A stretch of DNA of 50,786 bases from an uncultured Clostridium sp. (GTDB lineage Bacteria; Bacillota; Clostridia; Lachnospirales; Lachnospiraceae). The stretch lies in assembly GCA_945915475.1 (NCBI GenBank), contig CAMEFI010000023.1:1-50786 (forward strand), written 5' to 3'. The notes beneath the pieces are model-generated. The model saw only the letters and a list, made by a program, of their open reading frames with translations, had not been told where the DNA came from and did not search any database. Below, piece after piece: positions 34,849-45,773 of this stretch. Numbering within the stretch: position 1 is the stretch's first letter; every line of letters begins with the position of its first letter. A program made the position numbers and the translations under genes.

Positions 34849-35319
34849 TTAGTTGCTTTGTTTTACTGGCTCACCCGTGAACGGGTCTATATACTCTTTC
34901 AGTGTCATTTGATCATATTCCAAATCTTCTTTTAATTGATTTTGAATATACTCTTGTATCTTTTTTGCATTTTTTCCAACTGTATCCACATAATAACCTC
35001 TGCACCAGAAATGTCGATTTCCATACTTGTATTTCAAATTTGCATGGCGTTCAAATATCATCAAGGTACTTTTTCCTTTCAAATATCCCACAAAACTTGA
35101 TACACTAATATTCGGTGGTATTTCCACCAACATATGCACGTGATCAGGGCATATTTCAGCTTCTACTATTTTTACTCCCTTTCTTTTGCATAGCATACTC
35201 AATATATTCGCTATATCCTGCTTCAATTGACCATATGCTATTTTTCTCCTAAATTTAGGTGCAAAAACAATATGATACTTGCAATTCCATTTGCTATGTG
35301 ATAAACTATTTATATCCAT
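34849..35319 (-). CDS. tnpA: IS200/IS605 transposase TnpA
   Basis: A 156-residue Y1 HUH single-strand transposase. The HUH motif is in CPDHVHMLVEIPP and the catalytic Tyr in RGYYVDTVGKN; YHIVFAPKFRRK is the typical start. Length is normal for an intact enzyme. AAGGAGG precedes the ATG. No tnpB is present, so it is of the IS200 type. Confidence 0.93.
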   Translation of the reverse strand: MDINSLSHSKWNCKYHIVFAPKFRRKIAYGQLKQDIANILSMLCKRKGVKIVEAEICPDHVHMLVEIPPNISVSSFVGYLKGKSTLMIFERHANLKYKYGNRHFWCRGYYVDTVGKNAKKIQEYIQNQLKEDLEYDQMTLKEYIDPFTGEPVKQSN

Positions 35320-35453
35320 TTGGATACCTCCTTTGATATATGTACGGTTGGCGAACCTGTACTTATTATATCACTGGAGGTTTTTCACTGTAAGCTAAAG
35401 CATCTGTGGACACACCTGCATAGCAGGTGGTTTATTTGTATTAGATACAAATA

Positions 35454-35483
35454 GAGATCACGAAAGAATCCTTTCATGATCTC
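35454..35483 (-). terminator. Terminator of the second DUF4143 ATPase gene
   Basis: The stem GAGATCA-x-GAAAG pairs with CTTTC-x-TGATCTC around AATC, followed on the minus strand by TATTTGTAT. It starts 13 bases after the gene's stop. Confidence 0.65.
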
Positions 35484-35496
35484 CTATATTAATCGA

Positions 35497-36792
35497 TTAA
35501 ATACAAAATGCTGCGTAAAGCGGAACTACTTTCTTATTGTCTTCAAAAGCGAAATTCTTAGAAGATAACTTGATCGCATATACTGGTTTGTAAGTATTCA
35601 TATATACATTCAAACTTTTCGCTCTTGTATTATCCGCTGACTTAACCTCAATCGGAATGATCTTCCCTTCCCGCTGAATCACAAAATCAACTTCTGCTCC
35701 ACGCTCCGACTCCCAATAATATGTGTGATATGCATTTGCAATTAATTGTGCATTCACATAATTCTCAGTCATACCACCCTTAAAATCATTTATCTCATCT
35801 ACCATATACAAGATATCATTTGCTGCCAAATCTTTCTTGGCACACAACAAGCCCAAATCTGACACATAGATTTTGAAAGCATCTATATCCCTGTAATTTT
35901 CCAACGGCTTCTTAATCTGTTCCACTCTGTATATCTTAGAAACAACCCCTGACAAACACAACCACTCTATTGCATTCTCAAATTCCGAAGCACGTCCCCC
36001 TTTCTTGATCAACTTATACTGGAAACGGGTATTCTTCTTTGAAAGCTGTACTGTAATGTTATCATATGCCAATCTTGTCTTCTTAATCTCATTGGTATTA
36101 TTGTACTTACTCATATCATTCAGATAACTTGCAAGAATCGTATCCTGTGTATGACGGATCAATACATAATCCTTCGTCTGTACATATTGCATGACACATT
36201 CCGGCATTCCTCCGACAACAAGATACTGCCGATACAGTTGCATTGCATGATCGTGCAATGCAGAAGGCATTGGTTCATTGGTGAGAAAATGCTTTCGGAT
36301 TCGTTCAACCAACTTCTCCTCCCCCATTGCAATCAGGAACTCCTCCATATCCATTGGATACATCGTTTTCATATCTACCTTTCCCACCGGAAATGAAAAC
36401 TGTGCCCGATTCACCGCTACTCCTAACAGACTTCCCGCTACAATAATATGATAGTCCGGCTCCTGTTCACAGAAATATTTCAAGGAAGTCAATGCCCGCT
36501 CGCACAATTGAACTTCATCTAACACGATCAATGTCTTTTCCCTGATGATCGTCTGCCCTGCAATATGTGACAAGATCGGAATCAGATAATTAGGACTGAT
36601 ATTCTCCTCAAATGTTTCACACAATTTAGGATTCGTTTCAAAATTAAAATATGCAACATTATCATAATGCGTCCTTCCAAACTCCAAAATGGAATATGTC
36701 TTACCAACCTGTCTTGCCCCTTGTATAATAAGCGGTTTACGATATGGGGTCTCTCTCCAATCCTCCAAGAAATTCATAATTTTTCTATACAT
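35497..36792 (-). CDS. AAA ATPase with DUF4143 domain
   Basis: A 431-residue protein opening with MYRKIMNFLEDWRETPYRKP. Walker A is QGARQVGKTYS, Walker B LIVLDEVQLCE and the sensor AGSLLGV. The C-terminal DUF4143 part contains ERGAEVDFVIQREGKIIPIEVKSA, a PD-(D/E)xK-like nuclease signature. It belongs to a different subgroup from the ATPase at 27678-28907. The ATG at 36792 is weakly supported by GGTGGTG; the frame to 36813 has no ribosome site. Confidence 0.82.
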   Translation of the reverse strand: MYRKIMNFLEDWRETPYRKPLIIQGARQVGKTYSILEFGRTHYDNVAYFNFETNPKLCETFEENISPNYLIPILSHIAGQTIIREKTLIVLDEVQLCERALTSLKYFCEQEPDYHIIVAGSLLGVAVNRAQFSFPVGKVDMKTMYPMDMEEFLIAMGEEKLVERIRKHFLTNEPMPSALHDHAMQLYRQYLVVGGMPECVMQYVQTKDYVLIRHTQDTILASYLNDMSKYNNTNEIKKTRLAYDNITVQLSKKNTRFQYKLIKKGGRASEFENAIEWLCLSGVVSKIYRVEQIKKPLENYRDIDAFKIYVSDLGLLCAKKDLAANDILYMVDEINDFKGGMTENYVNAQLIANAYHTYYWESERGAEVDFVIQREGKIIPIEVKSADNTRAKSLNVYMNTYKPVYAIKLSSKNFAFEDNKKVVPLYAAFCI

Positions 36793-36942
36793 AATGTCAC
36801 CACCCTGATCCATTTTCTTGTAGTATATAATATATTCATGTCAAATTCAACGTATTTTCATTCAAAAATTACACTAAAATGCACGAACTTTTCTTTCAAT
36901 CTAACATTATTCTACACTTATTACTTCTATCTTATTCTTCCC

Positions 36943-36971
36943 TTGCCCTCACTCCGCAATCGTGCTACACT
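36943..36971 (+). promoter_or_regulatory. Promoter of the DUF1295 gene
   Basis: TTGCCC, 17-base spacer, TACACT on the plus strand, about 30 bases before the ATG at 37003. Confidence 0.5.
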
Positions 36972-37002
36972 TGATTTTATCAATAAATACGAGGTGAATA
37001 AC

Positions 37003-37794
37003 ATGAATTTCTTAATTTTTCTTGCTGTTGCATTAGTGATCAGCTGCATCGGTTTCTACAAATATGTGTACTTTATATCCTTAGGCTACGGTTTCTCGAT
37101 TGCAGGAATCGGCATTGCCCTGCTCATTCTCTACCCGGAGCAGTTAACCGTTCCAACCATTCTTGCCTGCATCCTGTTTATTATCTACGGCTGCCGGCTT
37201 GGTGGATATCTTCTGGTGCGTGAGATCAGGAGTGCATCTTACCGAAGTACCATGAAACGTGAGATTAAGGACGGTTCCGATATGAAAATGATTGCAAAGG
37301 TAAGCATCTGGATCACCTGTGCATTACTCTACGTCTTAGAGGTATCGCCAGTATTCTTCCGCTTATACAACGGTGGCAAGACAGATGTTGTTACAATCGT
37401 CGGTATCGTGATCATGGCATGCGGTATTATATTAGAATCCACTGCTGACCTTCAGAAATCCAGAGCAAAGAAAAAGAACCCGAACCGCTTCTGCGATTCC
37501 GGGCTCTACAAAATCGTCCGTTGTCCGAATTACCTTGGGGAAGTATTGTTCTGGACCGGCGTTTTCGTATCCGGTGTAACAACTCTCACCGGAGCATTAC
37601 AATGGGTATGTGCACTCCTTGGCTGGGCCTGCATCGTCTACATCATGTTCGGCGGTGCCAGACGTCTGGAGATTCGGCAGAACAAGAACTATGGTTCCGA
37701 CCCGGAGTATCAGGCATATGTGCAGCATACCCCAATCCTGTTACCACTCATCCCACTTTATAGTGTCGAAAAGTATAAGTGGTTGATCGGATAA
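37003..37794 (+). CDS. DUF1295 membrane protein (steroid 5-alpha-reductase-like)
   Basis: A 263-residue protein with about seven helices. The C-terminal part CDSGLYKIVRCPNYLGEVLFWTGVF is the family signature near the cofactor site of steroid-reductase and isoprenylcysteine-methyltransferase-like enzymes. Substrate unknown. The ATG at 37003 has GAGGTG six bases upstream. The frame is open back to 36667, but that part overlaps the ATPase gene and the promoter and looks non-coding. Single gene. Confidence 0.82.
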   Translation: MNFLIFLAVALVISCIGFYKYVYFISLGYGFSIAGIGIALLILYPEQLTVPTILACILFIIYGCRLGGYLLVREIRSASYRSTMKREIKDGSDMKMIAKVSIWITCALLYVLEVSPVFFRLYNGGKTDVVTIVGIVIMACGIILESTADLQKSRAKKKNPNRFCDSGLYKIVRCPNYLGEVLFWTGVFVSGVTTLTGALQWVCALLGWACIVYIMFGGARRLEIRQNKNYGSDPEYQAYVQHTPILLPLIPLYSVEKYKWLIG

Positions 37795-37834
37795 TCTATT
37801 TTACTGTTTATATTTATTCGATAACGTAAATAAA

Positions 37835-41138
<3,304 letters not shown>

Positions 41139-41202
41139 ACTCTGTTCTCCTTTCGTCATTTCCTGATTACATAATTGCGAAACCGTCTATATTCTTAAGA
41201 TC

Positions 41203-41340
41203 GTTGCCCAAGTATAACAATACTATCGCAGGCACGCTCTCGCTACTCATCACTCGCAGCGGTACTAAGCTCGAAATAACCTCGCTAAGTACCGGCGGTT
41301 CTGAAGTACCTGCTTATAGTAACTGTTATACTTGCACAAC
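41203..41340. repeat. 138-bp long-hairpin element in the PTS leader
   Basis: The outer ~35 bases of each end are imperfect inverted repeats (GTTGCCCAAGTATAACAA vs GTTGTGCAAGTATAACAG), with a nested GGTACTAAGC / GCTAAGTACC pair inside. It has no open frame. It lies between the licT-type terminator and the PTS start, so it would be part of the 5' leader. Could be a dispersed repeat or a structured RNA. Confidence 0.55.
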
Positions 41341-41385
41341 ACTCCCTTCACTTCTATAAGTTCCGCAATTACTTTACCCGGAATT

Positions 41386-41445
41386 AAAAATGACCCGAAA
41401 CAGACACAATGTATGAAATTATACACACATCGTGTCGTTCGAGTC
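41386..41445 (-). terminator. Leader terminator before the PTS gene
   Basis: On the minus strand GACTCGAACGACAC pairs with GTGTCTGTTTCGGGTC through a long stem, followed by ATTTTTAATT. Its 5' arm overlaps the antiterminator element, so LicT binding would prevent termination. Confidence 0.8.
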
Positions 41446-41469
41446 ATGCCTAGTCGTACTAGTAACACC
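41441..41469 (-). promoter_or_regulatory. LicT/BglG ribonucleic antiterminator (RAT) before the PTS gene
   Basis: Minus-strand GGTGTTACTAG...CTAGGCATGACTC fits the RAT pattern GTTACTG-N-GCAGGCAAAACC. It lies right after the licT stop and overlaps the terminator arm. Confidence 0.75.
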
Positions 41470-41470
41470 T

Positions 41471-42304
41471 TTATGCTTTTTTACCTATACGGTTCAAATG
41501 TAATGTCAGATATAAGATCTCACCTCTGCTGATCTCCCAGTGATACGTCTGTTTCAGGAAGTCTGCGATCTTCAACGAACACTTATAATCTTCCGGACAG
41601 CTTACGATCACCGCCTCTGCGATTGTCTCATCAATATCTAACACTTCGCCCTTCATCTGGCGCTGCACGAAATACCGGATATGAGAGATGAACCTGCGGA
41701 TATCAAAATCATCCTCATCAAACTCTCTCTTATAGTATATCTTGCAGATATTCAAGATGTTCTGAATTATCTTTGTGCCTAGAATGGTGTTCTGCATTCC
41801 TTCCAAGTTAAGGTTCGCATTGATGAAATGCAATGCAATAAATGCTGCCTCCTGCTTTGGAATCTCGGTATTCAAATCCCGTTGCAGATCTTCTACCACT
41901 GTCATCGCATATCGATATTCCTTCGGATAGATCAATTTGATATCCCACTCTAATGGAGAAGCGAAATACACGCCTTCTTTCACACGTTCCAACATCATTC
42001 CCAGGTGATCTGATAAAGTTAATAGAATACTGTCATTACAATGGTATCCCAACTGCTGTTCCCCACGCTTGATAATATCGCTGGCCAGTTCGAGATTATC
42101 TAACGAGATACGTTCCAACAGACGGTTAAAGTCTTTGTGACCTTTCTCACCATCGAGGACAAAGAGTTTTTCCACACGACTTTCATTGACAAAACCGCCG
42201 GGTTTCAAACCAAATGCAACCCCGCTACCCATAACAACTGCTTCCTGCTTGTTGTCATCATAGACTAATGCCACATTATTGTTCAATGCTTTAATCAACT
42301 CCAT
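41471..42304 (-). CDS. licT: BglG/LicT-family transcription antiterminator
   Basis: A 277-residue RNA-binding regulator. The N-terminal ~55 residues are the co-antiterminator domain (MELIKALNNNVALVYDD), followed by two PRD domains with conserved His in SDHLG, ALHFINANL and TLHLNRIG contexts. PTS phosphorylation of these His residues sets activity by sugar flux. GAGGAGG precedes the ATG at 42304. RAT/terminator pairs lie both before this gene and before the PTS gene. Confidence 0.93.
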   Translation of the reverse strand: MELIKALNNNVALVYDDNKQEAVVMGSGVAFGLKPGGFVNESRVEKLFVLDGEKGHKDFNRLLERISLDNLELASDIIKRGEQQLGYHCNDSILLTLSDHLGMMLERVKEGVYFASPLEWDIKLIYPKEYRYAMTVVEDLQRDLNTEIPKQEAAFIALHFINANLNLEGMQNTILGTKIIQNILNICKIYYKREFDEDDFDIRRFISHIRYFVQRQMKGEVLDIDETIAEAVIVSCPEDYKCSLKIADFLKQTYHWEISRGEILYLTLHLNRIGKKA

Positions 42305-42373
42305 TGTTTCTGCCCTCCTCTCGTTCACCTGATTCTTTCATACATCCTCTCTCCCACCGGTTCAAGGATATAC

Positions 42374-42421
42374 AAAAAGGCATAACCAAAAAACGTATCA
42401 TTCTACGAATATGGTCATGCC
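42374..42421 (-). terminator. Leader terminator before licT
   Basis: Minus-strand GGCATGACC pairs with GGTTATGCC, with an inner CGTA/TACG stem, followed by TTTTTGT. The 5' arm overlaps the RAT element. Confidence 0.85.
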
Positions 42422-42440
42422 TGCTTTATCAGTAACACTC
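42413..42440 (-). promoter_or_regulatory. LicT/BglG RAT before licT
   Basis: Minus-strand TGTTACTGATAAAGCAGGCA followed by TGACC closely matches the RAT consensus. It indicates autoregulation of licT. Confidence 0.88.
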
Positions 42441-42448
42441 TAGATATG

Positions 42449-42477
42449 ATTATAGGGGAATTGCAGCAAAATGTCAA
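42449..42477 (-). promoter_or_regulatory. Consensus sigma-A promoter of the licT-PTS-bglA operon
   Basis: TTGACA, 17-base spacer, TATAAT on the minus strand; both boxes are perfect. Expression must then be limited by the leader terminator just downstream. Confidence 0.92.
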
Positions 42478-42486
42478 TCACTATTT

Positions 42487-43812
42487 TTACAACGGTCTTA
42501 TATAATGCAATGCATCAAACGGAAATACAATCGCAACACTATACACATCCTGCTCATGTTTTACTCTCATAATTCCGTTATATGCTCTTACCGACTTTTT
42601 CACATTATCAAGACCATATCCGTGAATAAAATCGATTTCGTCTAAATTCTGTACCACCTTATCATCCGGTCCGGGTACATAGGTATTTGCAATATATATG
42701 GCAAATGCATTGTTTTCCACCTGTTGTATCTTAAGCACGATCTTGGGATCAAGCTGTCCCTGACAGGCATTCAAAGCATTATCTAACAGATTCCCTAATA
42801 TGATCGCCAAATGATAATCACTAACCGGAACCCGTTGTGCCTCCACCTTCAGACTCGCAGTCAATTGAATTCCCTTAGATCTGGTCTGTAACATAAAATT
42901 GCTCACAAGTGCATCAATTGCCAGACATCCTGTATTCACTGTTGCATATCTTGATTCCAGATCTGCCATTGCTTCCTGTGTATATGCCGTGATCACATCA
43001 TATTCTTTCCTTTTCACACATTCATTAATACAGTTAAAATGTTTCTTCGTATCGTGCACGAAACTCCGGATATCCCGATAGGCTTCGCCTAATTGATCAT
43101 AACGCTGTTTCTGTCTTAGCAGCTGATCATCTAACATTTGATTCTTTTGTTCCAGCTCTTCTGCCTTTAACACATTCCCAAGCAATACATAATTCACCAC
43201 ATTGATTACAAAAAGAAAAAGCATCAGCGTGATATAAAATTGAGGATTGCTAACGATCATTTCAGAGCAGGGTGGCATAAGAAACAAAACACACGATAAT
43301 AAAGGAATTATTATTAGCAGCAACGAATACATCTTAGAATGCACTCTTTCCTTTCTCTTCCACACTGCTCGAAACAGCAAAACAGCTACTAACAAAATCA
43401 ATCCCTTCACATAACTTATCGCAACAAATGACCAGTCAGGCAGACGATCCATCTGATCTTTTACTCCGGTAATATGGCTTACCAGATAATATGAACCATC
43501 TTCAAAAACAAAACTAATTATCATAATACTTACTACTGCAAAGACTCTCTCTTGTAGTTTCAGCCTATAAAAATATGTTAATACAAAATATGTCACTATT
43601 GACAACAACGACCTTAGGTAAAATGCGCCCTGCGAAGTATTACCCAGCAAAAAATGTGTCATTATTCCATAAGCAATCTCTGTAACAATGCACCCCGTTA
43701 TAACCCATACGGAGCTTACATCCTGTCTCCGCTTATCATACAGTGTCTGATAATATATATACATTACTACTGCATCCAACACCCCTGTTATATAATCTAA
43801 TATTGTCAACAT
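42487..43812 (-). CDS. AgrC-like GHKL sensor histidine kinase
   Basis: A 441-residue membrane kinase. Six to seven helices (~1-215) form the peptide sensor; a coiled linker leads to the phospho-His in FVHDTKKHFNCINE, the N-box ILGNLLDNALNAC and the G-box GYGLDNVKKSV. This is the HPK10 type that reads cyclic peptides in Agr systems. AGGAGAA precedes the ATG. It follows the response regulator by 12 bases. Confidence 0.9.
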   Translation of the reverse strand: MLTILDYITGVLDAVVMYIYYQTLYDKRRQDVSSVWVITGCIVTEIAYGIMTHFLLGNTSQGAFYLRSLLSIVTYFVLTYFYRLKLQERVFAVVSIMIISFVFEDGSYYLVSHITGVKDQMDRLPDWSFVAISYVKGLILLVAVLLFRAVWKRKERVHSKMYSLLLIIIPLLSCVLFLMPPCSEMIVSNPQFYITLMLFLFVINVVNYVLLGNVLKAEELEQKNQMLDDQLLRQKQRYDQLGEAYRDIRSFVHDTKKHFNCINECVKRKEYDVITAYTQEAMADLESRYATVNTGCLAIDALVSNFMLQTRSKGIQLTASLKVEAQRVPVSDYHLAIILGNLLDNALNACQGQLDPKIVLKIQQVENNAFAIYIANTYVPGPDDKVVQNLDEIDFIHGYGLDNVKKSVRAYNGIMRVKHEQDVYSVAIVFPFDALHYIRPL

Positions 43813-43824
43813 ACATCCGTTCTC

Positions 43825-44556
43825 CTAATTCATCACAACCATCGTTTTCTCAAGGAATAGATCCTGTACCATCTTCACTCTTCTTCTGCTGATCGGAATT
43901 GTCATCCCATCCACCAGCCGTAGCCCCAACCGTTCCACTGCCACAACGTATTTCAGATTCACCAGATATCCCCTGCACGGAGAGATAAATGCATATGACT
44001 GCAAACTTGCCTCCCACTGTTGAATTGTTCCCTCCCCAGTTATTGTTTCATTTTGCAGTACATATTGTAAGATCGGCTTCTTATCTTTCAATGTCTTCAT
44101 ATATACAATATCTCTAACCTGGATTACCCGCTTCTCTCCATCTGTTTCAACAATCACTTTTGTAATACGGGAATGTTCATATCGATGCACAATATCCCGA
44201 AACAATTTCTCCATCTGTTCATATTGTATTGGCTTAACTAGAAACTGAAATGGCTGAACGTCAAAACTATCCTGCATATATTTCGGATAAGAAGTAACAA
44301 ACACAATAATAATGTCATCCTGCACATCTTCCCGTAACTTCTTTGCCACCTCTAAACCATCTATCTCCGGCATCTCAACATCCAATAACGCAATATGATA
44401 TGGATTCTTTTGATTGCTTTGCAGCAATTCCTTTCCATTCGTAAATGATTCGATCTCAAATTCTATATCTTTTTGCATCTGGTACCGTTCCATATATTGC
44501 TGCAATACCCAGATTACACTCTCTTCATCATCGCAGATTCCAACCCGTAGTTTCAT
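43825..44556 (-). CDS. AgrA-like response regulator (receiver-LytTR)
   Basis: A 243-residue regulator. The receiver (~1-120) has the acidic pair in GICDDEES, phospho-Asp in IALLDVEMPEIDG and Lys in FLVKPIQ. The LytTR domain (~140-240) contains SPCRGYLVNLKYV and PISRRRVKMV. It starts with an ATGA overlap on agrB. The paired boxes at 45208-45297 are its probable binding sites. Confidence 0.92.
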   Translation of the reverse strand: MKLRVGICDDEESVIWVLQQYMERYQMQKDIEFEIESFTNGKELLQSNQKNPYHIALLDVEMPEIDGLEVAKKLREDVQDDIIIVFVTSYPKYMQDSFDVQPFQFLVKPIQYEQMEKLFRDIVHRYEHSRITKVIVETDGEKRVIQVRDIVYMKTLKDKKPILQYVLQNETITGEGTIQQWEASLQSYAFISPCRGYLVNLKYVVAVERLGLRLVDGMTIPISRRRVKMVQDLFLEKTMVVMN

Positions 44557-45122
44557 AATCCCCTCCTGTTCTTCACAATTCCTGCAATCAGCCCTATTAA
44601 TTCAATTATAACACAGATACTGATTGCCGCATAATACAGATTCCACTCACAAAACCAGAACCAGACTTCCACCACACTCAATCCGACACACAATATAACA
44701 CATCTTCTATGTAACCGTTTTCTCTGTTCGGAGGAAAATCTCTTGTTCGGAGTATCCACCGGTGCTACCGCAAGTATCCCAATACAGCCTATCCCATATA
44801 AAATGATCCAAGTGACATGAAACCATGGGACTACATAAGGTGTGACATATAAAAAAATCCCAAATACTCCATAAGATAAGACACTACATATCTCCTTCGA
44901 ATCTGCGTGATAGCCTCCTGCAACAAAACGCAGTGTCATTGCCACCAACAGATAACATGCTGCAATTCCTAATCTTCCACACAATAACCCGATCAGGACA
45001 AGACTGCCGCTATACAGAATGCTTTCTATTATATAATCAAATATATATGCATATATGGCTTGTTCCTTTTCGTTTATTGTGTGATTCTGTACCAAAACCT
45101 GTGCGATCCAATTCCCTGACAT
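44553..45122 (-). CDS. agrB: AgrB-like autoinducer-processing membrane protease
   Basis: A 189-residue membrane protein with about five helices. The catalytic pair is intact: His and Cys seven residues apart in RFVAGGYHADSKEICSVLSY. AgrB cuts and cyclises the AgrD precursor to the autoinducing peptide. No agrD is seen before, inside or after this operon. AAAGGGAG precedes the ATG. First gene of agrB-regulator-kinase, reading away from the inverted-repeat control region. Confidence 0.92.
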   Translation of the reverse strand: MSGNWIAQVLVQNHTINEKEQAIYAYIFDYIIESILYSGSLVLIGLLCGRLGIAACYLLVAMTLRFVAGGYHADSKEICSVLSYGVFGIFLYVTPYVVPWFHVTWIILYGIGCIGILAVAPVDTPNKRFSSEQRKRLHRRCVILCVGLSVVEVWFWFCEWNLYYAAISICVIIELIGLIAGIVKNRRGL

Positions 45123-45169
45123 CTTTCTGCACTCCCTTTCCGCACTTTACTTACTATTTTATATTCTGT

Positions 45170-45335
45170 AGTATAACATAGATTATCTATGTACTCTGGT
45201 CTTTGGGGTAAGTGGTCGAAATACGGGGGGTGAACGGTCAAAAAGCATATTCATATTAAACATGTTACCGTTCACCCCCCGTATTTCGACCACTTACCCC
45301 AAAAATCGTTTTGAAAGGGTTCTTCATGTTATAAT
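45170..45335. promoter_or_regulatory. Symmetrical divergent promoters with LytTR-like box pairs
   Basis: Plus side: boxes ACCGTTCAC (45267) and ACCACTTAC (45289), 22 bases start to start, then 32 bases to TATAAT (45330-45335). Minus side: the same two boxes in mirror image (45208-45238), then exactly 32 bases to TATACT (45170-45175). Neither promoter has a good -35, as expected for activator-dependent promoters of the AgrA type. Confidence 0.8.
45202..45303. repeat. Perfect 37-bp inverted repeat between agrB and the peptide gene
   Basis: Arms 45202-45238 and 45267-45303 are exact reverse complements, separated by 28 AT-rich bases. They carry the regulator boxes plus C-runs. Not a terminator (no T-run placed for either gene). 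Confidence 0.95.
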
Positions 45336-45389
45336 TCACCCATAGATTTTAGACGAAATCTTACATTATAAGAAAAAGGAGGATTCATC

Positions 45390-45773
45390 ATGAAACTTAG
45401 GAAAAAAATTATGGGATTATCATTAATTGTGGCAATTGCAGCAACAAGTGTTACAACAGTCTTTGCAGCTACAGGATCTAATTCATTTGGAACATTGAGC
45501 AATGCTCACTCTAGTGCATCTACATCTTTTACTTCTACAGGCAAATCCAATTTAGCAGCACAATGGAGTGGTATGCCAGGTGGTGCAATATTATATGTTA
45601 CATGCCCTTCCAATGGATTGACACATACCATTGTCATAACCGGACCGAATGACTCTCCATCGTCAGCTAAGTATTCATCTACTCCCGGTTCAGGAGATAA
45701 AGTTCAGGTAAATGCTAGATTAGGCGGTGCAACCAACAGAACTAACGTAAGGGCAAGTGCATATGAATTCTAA
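45390..45773 (+). CDS. Small secreted Ser/Thr/Gly-rich protein, Agr-regulated
   Basis: A 127-residue precursor of no recognised family. Signal peptide ~1-26 (MKLRKKIMGLSLIVAIAA..., cut after VFA). The mature ~101 residues are Ser/Thr/Gly/Asn-rich, beta-like, with one Cys (72) and two Trp/Met-containing core strands. AGGAGG precedes the ATG, and the Agr-type promoter lies ~55 bases upstream. It is first in a cassette with immunity-like ABC genes, so a bacteriocin-like or signalling role is possible; nothing in the sequence proves it. Confidence 0.75.
   Translation: MKLRKKIMGLSLIVAIAATSVTTVFAATGSNSFGTLSNAHSSASTSFTSTGKSNLAAQWSGMPGGAILYVTCPSNGLTHTIVITGPNDSPSSAKYSSTPGSGDKVQVNARLGGATNRTNVRASAYEF

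Larger units (their letters stand above)
34720..35429 (-). mobile_element. IS200/IS605-family insertion sequence (tnpA only)
   Basis: A transposase gene bounded by subterminal hairpins: CCACCGGTT-GA-AACCGGTGG at 34721-34740 and CAGCCCTAGAAGGGCTTG next to it on one side, CACCTGCATAGCAGGTG at 35413-35429 on the other. No flanking target duplication, as expected. Outer edges are approximate on the high side. Confidence 0.75.

Noticed and set aside
36667-37002. In-frame upstream extension of the DUF1295 gene
   Set aside because: It overlaps the antisense ATPase gene and a promoter, lacks a ribosome site, and its residues are low-complexity; the ATG at 37003 has a good GAGGTG.
45202-45303. Inverted repeat as a terminator or transposon ends
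   Set aside because: No T-run or target duplication is present, and the box and -10 geometry is explained by divergent regulation.
45263-45346. Short plus-strand frame in the Agr control region as agrD
   Set aside because: It encodes the inverted-repeat arm, lacks a ribosome site and lacks a Cys-containing autoinducer core.
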